A stretch of 64,000 nucleotides of DNA from Rivularia sp. PCC 7116 (lineage in GTDB: Bacteria; Cyanobacteriota; Cyanobacteriia; Cyanobacteriales; Nostocaceae): contig NC_019678.1 in the NCBI RefSeq assembly GCF_000316665.1, forward strand, positions 1,054,001 to 1,118,000, given 5' to 3'. Position numbers and translations under genes: made by a program. Below, piece by piece: positions 36,090-45,475 of the stretch (positions within the stretch are counted from its first letter, which is position 1; every line of letters begins with the position of its first letter). The notes beneath the pieces are model-generated. The model worked only from the letters and a program-made list of their open reading frames with translations, had not been told where the DNA came from and ran no database searches.

Positions 36090-37691
36090 ATGGCTGACTA
36101 TAAGTTGGATAATGTAGTCGCTTCGATGGGATTGACGGAAGAACAGAAAAAGCAAATTATCGAGCAATCAATTAAAGAAGAAAGAGAAGAGATTGTTAAT
36201 CAAGCTTTAAATTTCATTGAAAATATCTACGTTCATTTACCTTTGAAACGCGCTAGAAATGCTATCGATCCAGTACAACGTTTGAAGCTGCTGAAGTATC
36301 GGTTGGTGAAAATGAGCGAACTTAATTTTCAGCAGGAAATGATTGGCATATTTACAGAGCTTAGGGATTTGCATACAGTTTATCTCCCTCCGATGCCTTA
36401 TCAGTCTATTAATTTTGTTTTACCTTTTATGATTGAAGAATTTTATGAAAACAATCAAAGGTATTACATTGTTTCTCATGTAAACGAGGATTTTGAGCAT
36501 GAAAGTTTAGAAAAAGGGGTGATAGTAACTCATTGGAATGGTGTGCCCATCGAGCGCGCTATTGAGTTAAATGGTTTGCAAACTTATGCTAATAACGAAC
36601 ATGCTTGTCGAATTCATGGTTTAAATTCTTTAACTTTGCGATCGGGGAGTAAATATTTAGTTCCAGATGAAGAATGGCTATACATTTCTTATATTACGAA
36701 AAACCAAGAGCATTACGAACATCGTTTTCAATGGCAAACTTGGAATTTACCGGAAAATCAAGCTCAATCAAATAGTCAAGCTGTTCCCAACTCAAGAGCT
36801 TATGGTTCTTTAGGAGTTGATTTTGAAGCTTCTAAATTGCAGAAAATTAAAAAAAGTTTGTTTGCTTCAACTACCCAAGAAAATCAAATATTTTATGAAA
36901 CCGATTTTCAATGGAGTATTTGCAGTACTACTCATGGTGAATTTGGATATATCCGAATCCACAGCTTTATGATTTATGATAGACAAAAATTTATTCAAGA
37001 TTTGATTCGTATTTTAGAACAGTTACCCAAAGACGGTTTAATAATCGATATTCGCGGAAATAGTGGTGGATATATTGAAGCTGCTGAAATGATGCTTCAG
37101 TTATTTACCGCAAATAAAATTCAACCAGAATTATTTCAATTTTTAAATACACCAACAACTTTCAAAGTAGCTCCGGAGCCTTGGAAAAGTTCGATTGAAT
37201 CTTCGATAGATACTGGCGCTGTTTATTCTTTAGGATTCCCTATTGGCGGACATTCCTATTATCTAGATGAGATTAATCAATACGGAAGAAAATATTTTGG
37301 TCCCACAATTTTGATTACCGATGCTTTATGCTATAGCAGTACAGAGATTTTTGCGGCGGGATTCCAAGATAATAATATAGGGGTTATTCTTGGAACTAAT
37401 GAAAGCACCGGTGCTGGTGGTGCAAATATTTGGGAATATTACGATTTATTCCATCCTTTGGGTTATTCTCCTTTACCAAGAAATGCACAGATGAGAATGG
37501 CTGTTAAACGTGCTATGCGTGTAGGAGATAAAAACGGTTTTCCTTTAGAAGATTCTGGAGTTATTCCCGATTATATTCATAATATGACTCGCAATGATGT
37601 TTTAAATGGGAATGTAGATTTGATTGAAAAAGCCGCTAGTCTTTTGGCAAATATGAAAGGATTGCATCATTTACCTTTAGAAGTATTTTAA
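36090..37691 (+). CDS. S41-family serine peptidase
   Basis: A tail-specific-protease-like enzyme of 533 residues. The conserved core reads LIIDIRGNSGGYIEAAEMML (substrate-cradle Gly-Asn/Asp block), and the nucleophile region is ITDALCYSSTEIFAAGFQDN with the candidate serine near residue 416-417. The usual downstream Lys of the Ser-Lys dyad is not evident: the corresponding loop reads TNESTGAGGANIWEYY, so the catalytic base differs or lies elsewhere. There is no PDZ domain or signal peptide in view. ATG 36090 has AAGGAG nine bases upstream and is preferred over a TTG 18 codons earlier. Substrate unknown. Confidence 0.8.
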   Translation: MADYKLDNVVASMGLTEEQKKQIIEQSIKEEREEIVNQALNFIENIYVHLPLKRARNAIDPVQRLKLLKYRLVKMSELNFQQEMIGIFTELRDLHTVYLPPMPYQSINFVLPFMIEEFYENNQRYYIVSHVNEDFEHESLEKGVIVTHWNGVPIERAIELNGLQTYANNEHACRIHGLNSLTLRSGSKYLVPDEEWLYISYITKNQEHYEHRFQWQTWNLPENQAQSNSQAVPNSRAYGSLGVDFEASKLQKIKKSLFASTTQENQIFYETDFQWSICSTTHGEFGYIRIHSFMIYDRQKFIQDLIRILEQLPKDGLIIDIRGNSGGYIEAAEMMLQLFTANKIQPELFQFLNTPTTFKVAPEPWKSSIESSIDTGAVYSLGFPIGGHSYYLDEINQYGRKYFGPTILITDALCYSSTEIFAAGFQDNNIGVILGTNESTGAGGANIWEYYDLFHPLGYSPLPRNAQMRMAVKRAMRVGDKNGFPLEDSGVIPDYIHNMTRNDVLNGNVDLIEKAASLLANMKGLHHLPLEVF

Positions 37692-37772
37692 TCAGTGAAC
37701 AGTTAACAGTTAGCAGTGAACAGTGAACAGTGAACAGTTACCAGTTAGCAGTGAACAGTTAACAGTTATCAA
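37692..37772. repeat. CAGTGAACAGTTAACAGT-type tandem heptamers
   Basis: About eleven 7-bp units (CAGTGAA, CAGTTAA, CAGTTAG) directly after the S41 peptidase stop codon. It is the same family as 4546-4600 and the inverted cluster at 42958-43035. Confidence 0.85.
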
Positions 37773-37799
37773 GTATTTTATAAGCGATAGCTGGTGTAG

Positions 37800-37820
37800 A
37801 GACGTAGCAGTGCTACGTCT
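37800..37820. repeat. GTAGAGACGTAGC palindromic repeat
   Basis: AGACGTAGC/GCTACGTCT with a 3-nt loop. This is the small palindrome (GTAGAGACGT...ACGTCTCTAC type) found widely in cyanobacterial genomes; a degenerate relative lies near 62206. It could also terminate the S41 transcript, but only TT follows. Confidence 0.65.
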
Positions 37821-37920
37821 TTCGATCTACCTAAAGAATGATGTCTGTAGAATGATGCTTTTTTATTACATTACTTAAAATAGTTCTGTAAGAAAACTAA
37901 TAAATCAAGAATTAAAAAAC

Positions 37921-38136
37921 ATGAGCAACGAATTTAAAGAAGGCGATAAAGTACAGTGGAATACTGCTGGTGGTAAGACAACTGGTGAAGTCAAAAAGAA
38001 GTTGACTTCTGAAACAGAGATTAAAGGACATCATGTTGCAGCTTCTAAAGATAATCCAGAATATTTAGTTGTAAGTGAGAAAAGTGGTAAAGAAGCGGCT
38101 CATAAACCAGAGTCTTTAGATAAAGTTAATGATTAA
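37921..38136 (+). CDS. DUF2945 (Tudor-like) small protein
   Basis: A 71-residue protein matching the DUF2945 / hypervirulence-associated Tudor-like family: FKEGDKVQWNTAGGKTTGEV, then EIKGHHVAASKDNPEYLVVS and GKEAAHKPESLDKV. It is a compact beta-barrel, probably cytoplasmic. The function is unknown; homologues are widespread in bacteria and fungi. Confidence 0.88.
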   Translation: MSNEFKEGDKVQWNTAGGKTTGEVKKKLTSETEIKGHHVAASKDNPEYLVVSEKSGKEAAHKPESLDKVND

Positions 38137-38254
38137 TTTTAGAATCTGTTAAACCTAGGATTATTTATTAATTTTAACGAAAATTTTTAGAGGTTTAATG
38201 CACCAACCGAGATTAACGATTTAATATCATCTTGGGTTATTTATCTAATTAACA

Positions 38255-38325
38255 TGGTGCGTTACGGTATTAACAAAGATGTTTATGAACTCGCAAAATT
38301 TTTGTTACCGTAACACACCCTACAG
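38255..38325 (-). repeat. MITE-like inverted repeat (GTAGGGTGTGTTACG family), copy 1
   Basis: GGTGCGTTACGGTA (38256-38269) pairs with TACCGTAACACACC (38306-38319) around an AT-rich centre, bordered by CCTAC on the right. Two copies in the opposite orientation occur at 45328-45396 and 46355-46426. Confidence 0.75.
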
Positions 38326-38333
38326 ATTAATAA

Positions 38334-39389
38334 CTACAAAGCATCAAAAAAATTAATTCCTGGTAATTCTCGCTGCTGAAGTTTACAGTTAATGTGTTCG
38401 GCTGCTGCAATTCCGGAAAGTATTGCACTTTCGATGAGATTTCCACCACACCAATCTCCACAACATACTAAAGGTAAAGATGTTTCTGCTGGTAAACAAG
38501 TTTGTTGCAATGGTGTTTTGGGAAATGCATATCTCCAACGGTGTACTTGCATCCATTGGGGATTATTTAACCAAGGTAAGTTTACCCCCGAAGCGGCATT
38601 GTGTAATATTTCTCTTCCAACTTGCTCTAAATCTTCCGATTCAAAATTTTTATGGGCAAAGTCGGCGCTGCTATGAATGACAAAATGAGGTTGAGTGGGA
38701 TTTTTTCTTTTACTGCTATCTAACCCAATCCATCCCAATACAGAATTTTGCGTAAATGTAATTGCTTTCCATTCAGGTTGTGCTGATGATTCGGTATATC
38801 CTGCCATTACGGTAATAGCTGGGTAATATTCAACACCTCGTAATTTCTCTAGGAAATTATTATCTAATAAATTTTGAGCAAATGATTCCAATATCATTAC
38901 AGCTTGAGGTGCTGGAATAGCAACAACTAAAGAAGAAGCTGTAAATTCTTGATTAGTTTGGCTAGTTAAATGCCATTGATTTTGAAAATTAAGGTCAATT
39001 TTTTTAACACGTTCTCCGCGATTTATTTGTAATCCTTGTGCCAGAAATTTAGCTATAACATTCATTCCTTCTGGTGCGGTGTAGGGAAGAGATGATTGCA
39101 AGTTAGCCGTAAGAGATGAAGAATTTTCTTGAACGTGAAGAGTGTCAGTCCAAACTTCTAAATCGCCCTTTTGAGAAAGTAAAGTTACCAAACGTTGTGA
39201 AAATTCACCTTTTGGTTTGAGATAACAAGCACCATGATCCGCTTTTGTTTCAAATAAACGTCTTGTGGCAACTCTTCCACCCACTCCACGGGATTTATCT
39301 ATTATCTTTACCGAATATCCGACTTGGGTTAATTGTTGAGCGCAAACTAAACCCGCGATTCCGGCACCAATTACAGTAATATCAGTCAT
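38334..39389 (-). CDS. FAD-dependent oxidoreductase (renalase-like)
   Basis: A 351-residue flavoprotein. The N-terminal dinucleotide-binding fold is canonical (DITVIGAGIAGLVCAQQLTQ, then VKIIDKSRGVGGRVATRR with the GGR motif of the amine-oxidase superfamily). The C-terminal FAD-contacting block reads CCGDWCGGNLIESAILSGIA. The central domain is short, as in renalase-like proteins of bacteria. There is no signal peptide. The substrate is unknown. Confidence 0.87.
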   Translation of the reverse strand: MTDITVIGAGIAGLVCAQQLTQVGYSVKIIDKSRGVGGRVATRRLFETKADHGACYLKPKGEFSQRLVTLLSQKGDLEVWTDTLHVQENSSSLTANLQSSLPYTAPEGMNVIAKFLAQGLQINRGERVKKIDLNFQNQWHLTSQTNQEFTASSLVVAIPAPQAVMILESFAQNLLDNNFLEKLRGVEYYPAITVMAGYTESSAQPEWKAITFTQNSVLGWIGLDSSKRKNPTQPHFVIHSSADFAHKNFESEDLEQVGREILHNAASGVNLPWLNNPQWMQVHRWRYAFPKTPLQQTCLPAETSLPLVCCGDWCGGNLIESAILSGIAAAEHINCKLQQRELPGINFFDAL

Positions 39390-39490
39390 CAGTCAATAGT
39401 TCGTAGTATAGAGTTGTTAGTTTTCAGCTATCGTACAAAGCATTACTCATGAGTGCCGAAAGCTAATAGTAGAATAAGGTACGGGAAAAA

Positions 39491-40357
39491 ATGTACGTTT
39501 GGGAGAAAGGGAAATTGGATGAATTAAGGGCAGCGCTAGAATTAGCTACCGAAGAAGAATTACAGGATTTGACTGCAATTTTATTTAGTCGTAAGTTTAA
39601 TCCTTTGGATTACCTGCAAACACCAGAACCTATAGAAGTACAAAGCCAAAATCGTCAGGCTTGGCTGGATGCGATTGAAGAACGTTTTTGCTTTTTGGCA
39701 GCCGATGGAATGACAGTATTGCGGGGGCGCAGCCAGCAGATTACTTACCGCGAGGCTTTGATTGGGGTATGTAAATATTTAAAAATTTCTTATGCTGATG
39801 ACTTGACAACCGTTGATTTAGAAGCTGAAGTATTTTTGCATCTTTTAGGAAAAGTTTGGAAAAAATTACCAGCCGGTGAGAAAAGAAAGTTAACTAATAA
39901 AGTACGACAGCATTTAATAAAATCCGAACTTAACGAACCCTTACCTTTAGCTTTACAAAAAGACCCTTTAGGTTTAATTTTTAAAGGCGGCAGTGCAATA
40001 GCCGTAACTTCGGTTATTCAGCCAATGTTGCTCAAACAAATTACCCGTCAATTTGCAACTCATTTCGCTACTTATCAAGTTGCAAAACAAGCAGCAATTA
40101 CAGGTAGTAATGCTGCGGCAAAACAGTTTGGGGGTTATGCAACCTCACAAATTGCCCGTCGAGGTATGGCGGTAAGTGCAGCCCGTTATGGTGCTGTCAG
40201 AAGCTTATTTGCATTTGTCGGTCCGATGATGTGGGCTTGGTTTTTCGCCGACTTAGGATGGAGAGCGATCGCTACAAATTACGGACGAATTATTCCGACT
40301 ATTTTCGCGTTGGCGCAAATTCGTCTGACTCGCGATGAATGTTGGGAAATGGCATAG
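39491..40357 (+). CDS. YaaW-family (UPF0174) protein
   Basis: The 288-residue protein has the order expected for the YaaW/UPF0174 family: an N-terminal helical segment (LRAALELATEEELQDLTAIL), a central domain (YREALIGVCKYLKISYADDL, LHLLGKVWKKLPAGEKRKLT) and a C-terminal hydrophobic glycine/alanine-rich region (residues ~165-285) with one or two possible membrane helices. The function is unknown. It is followed by a repeat cluster and the O-antigen-ligase-like gene. Confidence 0.75.
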   Translation: MYVWEKGKLDELRAALELATEEELQDLTAILFSRKFNPLDYLQTPEPIEVQSQNRQAWLDAIEERFCFLAADGMTVLRGRSQQITYREALIGVCKYLKISYADDLTTVDLEAEVFLHLLGKVWKKLPAGEKRKLTNKVRQHLIKSELNEPLPLALQKDPLGLIFKGGSAIAVTSVIQPMLLKQITRQFATHFATYQVAKQAAITGSNAAAKQFGGYATSQIARRGMAVSAARYGAVRSLFAFVGPMMWAWFFADLGWRAIATNYGRIIPTIFALAQIRLTRDECWEMA

Positions 40358-40490
40358 TTTTGGGCATTGGGGATTGGGCATTGGGGATTGGGCATTGGGA
40401 AGAGATGATTAATTTACTCTCATTAGTCGCTACTAACTTCTGAGTCTGAACTATTCTCCATGCCGTATGCCCCATGCCCATTTATAGCTA
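40358..40490. repeat. GGGCATTGGGGATTGG- and CCCATGCCC-type repeats
   Basis: Tandem GGGCATT/GGGGATT heptamers at 40364-40400 and an inverted CCGTATGCCCCATGCCCAT cluster at 40460-40481, separated by unique sequence. The two arms can pair. Confidence 0.8.
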
Positions 40491-40497
40491 ATAATCT

Positions 40498-41790
40498 ATG
40501 AAAAAAATATGGTCGTATTTACGACATCCAGATCCTAAGTTAAGATTTTCGTGGTATTGCTTGCAATTAGGGATATTTATCTTTCCTTTGTTTCCAGCTT
40601 TGGCTGCTATAGGTTTATTACTAAGTGCTTTAATTCCTTTTGGGCAAAATTTTCGTAAAATTATTAAATATCCTTTGTATCGAGGATTTATTTTTTTAAG
40701 TATATTTTTGCTAATAACCGTTGTTTTCGCTGCGGATAAAATCACGGCTTTTTTTGGTTTATTTAATTTACTACCCTTCTTTTTCTTATTCGCTGGTTTG
40801 AGTAACTTAATTCAAACAACTTGGCAATTACAACGCATTTCCTGGATTTTAAGTATAAATTCTCTACCTATCGTATTTATCGGTATCGGACAATTATTTT
40901 TAGGATGGAGTAGTTCAGAATTATGGAATAGTATCTTCGGTTGGAACCTCCTAGCTGGAGGAAACCCACCTAACCGCATGGCTTCTGTTTTTATGTACGC
41001 CAATATTTTAGCCGGTTATTTAGCCATAGTTTTTATATTAAGTTTGGGTTTATGGCTGCAAGAATGGCGAAGATTTAGAAGAAAACAAGGAGACAAAGAA
41101 GAATTTTCTCCCCCCACTCTCCTCTTCCTCACCTTCGCGGTAATAACCAACTTCGCAGGATTAATCCTAACTAATTCTCGTAATGCATGGGTAATAGCTT
41201 TGGTTGCTTGTTTGGCTTATGCTTTGTACCAAGGTTGGCGGTTAATTGTAGCTTTTGTAATGGGGATTGCTGGTAGCGTGATTTTGGCTGCTTTTGCTCC
41301 TTCACCAATTGCAGAGTTATTTCGTAAGATTGTTCCGGCTTTCTTCTGGGCGCGTTTCAACGACCAATTACACCCAGATCGACCTGTAGCTTTAATGCGT
41401 ACCACTCAATGGAATTTTGCCTGGGATTTAACCTTACAGCGTCCTTTCACCGGTTGGGGGTTACGTAGTTTCTCCCAGATATATGAGACTAAAATGAATC
41501 TTTGGCTTGGTCATCCCCACAACTTATTTTTAATGCTGTCTGCCGAAACTGGATTGATTGCAACGCTGTTATTTTGCAGTTTACTGGGCTGGATATTTAT
41601 TAAAGGTATTTATTTGCTCCGAGTGATTCCCGAGCAAGACAAATTAATCTTTTTTAGTTATTTACTAGTATTTATCGGCTGGATACTTTTCAATACCGTT
41701 GATGTAACGCTGTTTGATTTTCGCTTAAATACTGTTTCCTGGTTAATCTTGGGTGCGATTTATGGAGTTAGCATTGGGCATAGGGCATAG
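40498..41790 (+). CDS. O-antigen-ligase-like polytopic membrane protein
   Basis: A 430-residue protein with about ten hydrophobic segments and the signature large loop of the Wzy_C/O-antigen-ligase family: RTTQWNFAWDLTLQRPFTGW, then GLRSFSQIYETK and LWLGHPHNLFLMLSAETGLI, where the conserved H-N lies. Members ligate or polymerise lipid-linked glycans at the periplasmic face. The last residues (VSIGHRA, stop) are encoded by GGGCATAGGGCATAGG repeats, so its end is repeat-derived. The specific glycan is unknown. Confidence 0.85.
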   Translation: MKKIWSYLRHPDPKLRFSWYCLQLGIFIFPLFPALAAIGLLLSALIPFGQNFRKIIKYPLYRGFIFLSIFLLITVVFAADKITAFFGLFNLLPFFFLFAGLSNLIQTTWQLQRISWILSINSLPIVFIGIGQLFLGWSSSELWNSIFGWNLLAGGNPPNRMASVFMYANILAGYLAIVFILSLGLWLQEWRRFRRKQGDKEEFSPPTLLFLTFAVITNFAGLILTNSRNAWVIALVACLAYALYQGWRLIVAFVMGIAGSVILAAFAPSPIAELFRKIVPAFFWARFNDQLHPDRPVALMRTTQWNFAWDLTLQRPFTGWGLRSFSQIYETKMNLWLGHPHNLFLMLSAETGLIATLLFCSLLGWIFIKGIYLLRVIPEQDKLIFFSYLLVFIGWILFNTVDVTLFDFRLNTVSWLILGAIYGVSIGHRA

Positions 41791-41815
41791 GGCATGGGGC
41801 ATAGGGCATAGGATA
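41770..41815. repeat. GGGCATA tandem heptamers over a gene end
   Basis: About six GGGCATA/GGGCATG units run through the last codons and stop of the O-antigen-ligase-like gene. Confidence 0.85.
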
Positions 41816-42198
41816 ATGTGATGATGATTTTTTATTTTCTTCCTCTCTACCGCCTCAAACTACTAAAAAACTTAATAAAAATCATCCGGAAAATTAGAAA
41901 TTATTTAAATCTAACTATTCAAAAGAATAGATTCATTCATAGTGTTTGTGACAGATTAAAAAGAGTCTACCTAAATATTTTTCAGGCTAATTTGTGGAAA
42001 CATTTTTTTCGCTTATTAGTCATGTAAAGATTGTTTTTTAAGCAAGATTGGAATCGTAAAATCGTAAAATATTTATATACGAGGATTTCCAGAGTTGTAA
42101 GTAACAAATTAACAATTGCAGCGATAAATTTTGGAACCTTTTAACTCGTTTTTCGACTATGAATGTAAAAGCAACCTGCACTATATTTGGTGACAATT

Positions 42199-42732
42199 AT
42201 GAAACGCTTTATTAAGTCTTGTCTTACAATTTCAGCATTCTCTTCTTTATTAATAGCTCCTATTGTTTTATCCGCTGGTGAGGCTTCTGCACAGCCTAGA
42301 AGAAGTTGCGATTACACCTATGTTGGTGGTGGTATTGGCGCTCAAGTAACTAACGGTGGACAGGATAACGATGCTGCTAATGTTGGCGGTAATATCCAAG
42401 GTAGTTTACCAGTTGGCGGTACACCAATCGACGTTAAGACAAAGGTTCTATGGAACAACGATGCAACCGCTATCAACCCTGAAGTTGCAGCCGGTACATG
42501 TTTAGGTTCCCGTACAAAAGTATATGGTGCTGTTGGTTATTCTTTCGTAGAGCAAGATGGTAAATCAACTCCTTTAGGCAACAAAGATTCTGTCACCGCA
42601 AGTGTTGGTGTTGAATCTCAAGTTAAAAAAGGAATTGTTGTTTACAGTAATGCAACTGTAGCGCTTGATGGTTACGAGAATACCAGTGCTATACCTGTTA
42701 ACGTTGGTGGTGGTGTTGGCTTCAATTGGTAA
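42199..42732 (+). CDS. Secreted hypothetical protein, possibly outer-membrane barrel
   Basis: The 177-residue product has a clear signal peptide (basic MKRFIK, hydrophobic core to IVLSAG, cleavage near EASAQP). The mature part is short-strand and glycine-rich (YVGGGIGAQVTNGGQ, AVGYSFVEQDGK, VPVNVGGGVGFNW), and the last residues end in an aromatic (NW), as in beta-barrel outer-membrane proteins. Two Cys (RRSCDYTYV and GTCLGSRT) could form a disulfide. No family name is certain. ATG 42199 is chosen over a TTG four codons upstream. Confidence 0.7.
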   Translation: MKRFIKSCLTISAFSSLLIAPIVLSAGEASAQPRRSCDYTYVGGGIGAQVTNGGQDNDAANVGGNIQGSLPVGGTPIDVKTKVLWNNDATAINPEVAAGTCLGSRTKVYGAVGYSFVEQDGKSTPLGNKDSVTASVGVESQVKKGIVVYSNATVALDGYENTSAIPVNVGGGVGFNW

Positions 42733-42910
42733 TAGTACTAGTTATTTTGTAGCTAAAATTTTCCCAACAATTTGAGTCAGTAATTTTCGCCGATCTAAAC
42801 TGGCGATATTACTGAAATAAAAAAGCAAATGACTCGTAGTCTTATCGTACTCAAGCATATTCTTTGAACCCACAGTTTATTTGCTTGAATGTACCTATAG
42901 AACTCAAAAA

Positions 42911-42953
42911 AAACTCAGTTTCTCGGCATATTTGTTGAGAAGCTGAGTTTTTA
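42911..42953. terminator. Strong bidirectional terminator-like hairpin
   Basis: AAACTCAGTTTCTC (42911-42924) pairs with GAGAAGCTGAGTTT (42937-42950), 14 bp with one wobble. It is followed by TTAT on the plus strand and by a longer T-run on the minus strand. It lies about 180 bp after the secreted-protein gene. Confidence 0.75.
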
Positions 42954-42957
42954 TCAG

Positions 42958-43035
42958 TTAACAGGCTCACTGCTAACTGCTCACTGTTCACTGCTCACTG
43001 TTCACTGCTCACTGCTCACTGCTCACTGCTCACTG
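42958..43035. repeat. CACTGCTCACTGTT tandem heptamers
   Basis: About ten 7-bp units (CACTGCT, CACTGTT), the inverse of the CAGTGAACAGT family at 37692-37772 and 4546-4600, upstream of sir. Confidence 0.88.
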
Positions 43036-43369
43036 TTAAGTCTTGCTTCAATCAAGAATGGGGCTTCCTTTTTGCGTGATAAAATCAGGTTATTCCCCTT
43101 AATTCCGATCGGAATAGTGGGAATATACTTAGCCGAAAGGATGCATCTTTATCAGTGAGCAGTTGTCATTTATCAGTGAGTAGTAATTAGTAATATCGTT
43201 TAATCTGTTTGTTATCAACATCTTCAACTTTTTCCAAGGTCAAATTGGTATTAGAGATGAAGGTGTTATTTTAATCGGTGTTATTAAAACGATGACTGGT
43301 AATTGAAATACTGTTTATTGGCTGCTTCGGCGATGTAGGTAGTCACTACGAGAACACAATACCACTGTA
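43036..43369. other. Upstream region of sir
   Basis: No gene. It contains another scattered CAGTGAGCAG unit near 43154 and must hold the sir promoter; no regulator site was identified with confidence. Confidence 0.4.
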
Positions 43370-45283
43370 ATGGTTAAGTCCGCTCCTCCCGAAAACACAA
43401 ACCGTAAATCTTCTAAGCTTGAAGGAATCAAGGAACGCAGCAATTTTCTGCGCGAACCTGTTGCTACTGAGATTCAGGAAGATACTAATCGCTTTAGTGA
43501 AGAAGCGATACAGATTCTCAAGTTTCACGGTTCTTATCAGCAAGATAATCGCGATAATCGCGCTCCTGGACAAGAAAAAGATTATCAAATGATGCTGCGA
43601 ACCCGGAATCCGGGGGGGTTTATTCCACCGCAGTTGTATTTAACTTTAGATAAGCTTTCGGATGATTACGGAAACCACACGATGCGGATAACGACTCGTC
43701 AAGGTTTCCAACTGCACGGAATTTTAAAGAAGAATCTCAAAGCAACTATTGCCGCGATTGTCAAAAACATGGGTTCCACTTTAGGTGCTTGTGGAGACTT
43801 GAATCGTAACGTGATGGCACCTGCGGCTCCTTTTAAAAATAAACCAGAATATCAATACGCTATCGAGTACGCGGATAAAATAGCCGATTTACTTACACCG
43901 CAAACTGGCGCTTATTACGAAATTTGGCTCGATGGTGAAAAGGCTATCAGCGCTGAAGAAAGTCCGGAGGTAAAAGCCGCACGCGATCGCAACGGTACGG
44001 GAACGATTTTTCACGATTCTCCCGAACCGATTTACGGTACCCATTACATGCCGCGCAAGTTTAAAATTAGCGTTACGGTACCTGGTGATAATAGCATTGA
44101 CCTTTATACTCAAGATTTATCGTTGGTGGTAATTACCGATGATAATTCACAGTTGCAGGGTTTCAATGTTTTTTGTGGTGGTGGTTTGGGAAGAACTCAC
44201 AACAAGGAAGAAACTTTTGCTAGAAAAGCTGATGAGATTGGTTATGTCTCTAAAGAAGACGTTTACGATTTAGTTAAAGCTATTGTTGCTACTCAAAGAG
44301 ATTATGGTGACAGAGTTCAAAGAAGACACGCTCGTCTGAAGTATTTAATTAATGATTGGGGTGTAGACAAATTCCGTTCCAAGGTTGAGGAATATTTTGG
44401 TAAGTCTGTTGAACCTTTTAGACAATTACCTGATTTTAAATATTACGACTATCTCGGTTGGAACGAACAAGGCGATGGAAAACTGTTTTTAGGAATTTCC
44501 ATCGAAAACGGTAGAGTTAAAGATGAAGGCTCCTTCCAACTCAAAACTGCACTGCGAAAAATAGTTGAGCAATTCAATTTAGATATTCGATTGACAGCCA
44601 ATCATAATCTGATATTCCTCGATATTGAACCAGATAAAAAATCAGCTATCGAAGAAATACTGCAAAATCACGGTATTAATAGCGACCCCGAAAAAATTGA
44701 ACCACTGGTACGCTATGCAATGGCTTGTCCCGCACTTCCCACCTGTGGATTAGCGATCGCTGAATCTGAGAGAGCAATTCCCGGCATTCTGGATAGAATT
44801 CGTAAACTTTTAAATAGTTTAGGTTTACAAAAAGAGAGTTTTGTGGTGAGGATGACCGGCTGTCCCAACGGTTGCGCTCGCCCTTACATGGCAGAATTAG
44901 GCTTCGTTGGTAGCGCACCGGATACATATCAGTTGTGGTTGGGAGGTTGTCCAAATCAAACTCGGTTAGCACAGCCATATATGCAGAAATTGAAAGCTGA
45001 AGAATTAGAAAAGCAGCTAGAGCCTATGTTTGCTTACTTTAAAGAAAGTAAAGAGACAGAAGAGAGTTTTGGAGACTTTTGCAATCGAGTTGGATTTGAT
45101 GCAATTCGCGAATATGCCGGGAGCTATAAACCGAAAAGTAGCACTATTGGCAAGAAATTGAGACATAGAGTCACCGTAAGAGACGACGTTTACGACAAAC
45201 TCAAACAAGCATCTGAGAGTCAGGGTAAACCCATGACTGAGATGGTGAATGAAGCGATAAAGGCTTACTTGGAAGCTGAGTAA
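43370..45283 (+). CDS. sir: Ferredoxin-sulfite reductase with an RHH-like tail
   Basis: A siroheme/[4Fe-4S] enzyme that reduces sulfite to sulfide with six electrons from ferredoxin. The 637 residues include two ferrodoxin-like repeats ([20 protein letters not shown] in the first; siroheme-facing residues in [16 protein letters not shown]) and the cluster cysteines: Cys453 and Cys459 in [19 protein letters not shown], and Cys498 and Cys502 in [20 protein letters not shown]. The last ~45 residues ([39 protein letters not shown]) are beyond the catalytic domains and resemble a ribbon-helix-helix unit: one beta strand, two helices and a basic patch. The enzyme is cytoplasmic. Downstream repeats separate it from an Rpn-type gene. 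Confidence 0.96.
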   Translation: MVKSAPPENTNRKSSKLEGIKERSNFLREPVATEIQEDTNRFSEEAIQILKFHGSYQQDNRDNRAPGQEKDYQMMLRTRNPGGFIPPQLYLTLDKLSDDYGNHTMRITTRQGFQLHGILKKNLKATIAAIVKNMGSTLGACGDLNRNVMAPAAPFKNKPEYQYAIEYADKIADLLTPQTGAYYEIWLDGEKAISAEESPEVKAARDRNGTGTIFHDSPEPIYGTHYMPRKFKISVTVPGDNSIDLYTQDLSLVVITDDNSQLQGFNVFCGGGLGRTHNKEETFARKADEIGYVSKEDVYDLVKAIVATQRDYGDRVQRRHARLKYLINDWGVDKFRSKVEEYFGKSVEPFRQLPDFKYYDYLGWNEQGDGKLFLGISIENGRVKDEGSFQLKTALRKIVEQFNLDIRLTANHNLIFLDIEPDKKSAIEEILQNHGINSDPEKIEPLVRYAMACPALPTCGLAIAESERAIPGILDRIRKLLNSLGLQKESFVVRMTGCPNGCARPYMAELGFVGSAPDTYQLWLGGCPNQTRLAQPYMQKLKAEELEKQLEPMFAYFKESKETEESFGDFCNRVGFDAIREYAGSYKPKSSTIGKKLRHRVTVRDDVYDKLKQASESQGKPMTEMVNEAIKAYLEAE

Positions 45284-45285
45284 AC

Positions 45286-45321
45286 CTCACCCCCAGCCCC
45301 TCTCCTTGTTAAGGAGAGGGG
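45286..45321 (+). repeat. CCCCTCTCCTT palindromic repeat
   Basis: A perfect 11-bp stem CCCCTCTCCTT/AAGGAGAGGGG (45297-45307/45311-45321) with a 3-nt loop, preceded by CCTCACCCCCAG. It is a common cyanobacterial repeat that may also terminate sir. A relative is at 63911-63938. Confidence 0.8.
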
Positions 45322-45327
45322 AGTTAT

Positions 45328-45396
45328 GTAGGGTGTGTGACGACATTAGACGATATCAAATATACGAATTAATTTGAATTTGTCGTCACGCACCAT
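45328..45396 (+). repeat. MITE-like inverted repeat, copy 2
   Basis: GGTGTGTGACGACA (45332-45345) pairs with TGTCGTCACGCACC (45381-45394) across ~35 bp containing AATTTGAA. It has the same design as 46355-46426 and, inverted, 38255-38325. Confidence 0.78.
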
Positions 45397-45430
45397 TTTA
45401 TTGAAAATATAATTCTATCTAAGTTAGTAG

Positions 45431-45458
45431 GTTGGGTGGAGCGATAGCAAAACCCAAC
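45431..45458. repeat. GTTGGGT/ACCCAAC palindromic repeat
   Basis: GTTGGGT (45431-45437) pairs with ACCCAAC (45452-45458) around GGAGCGATAGCAAA, a recurrent cyanobacterial intergenic palindrome. It lies just beyond the 3' end of the Rpn-type gene and could terminate it. Confidence 0.7.
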
Positions 45459-45475
45459 ATTACATTAGTTATTTG

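Noticed and set aside
41818-42027. A 69-residue frame after the O-antigen-ligase-like gene
   Set aside because: It starts right after a repeat tract with no ribosome site, is very basic and AT-driven, and matches no family.
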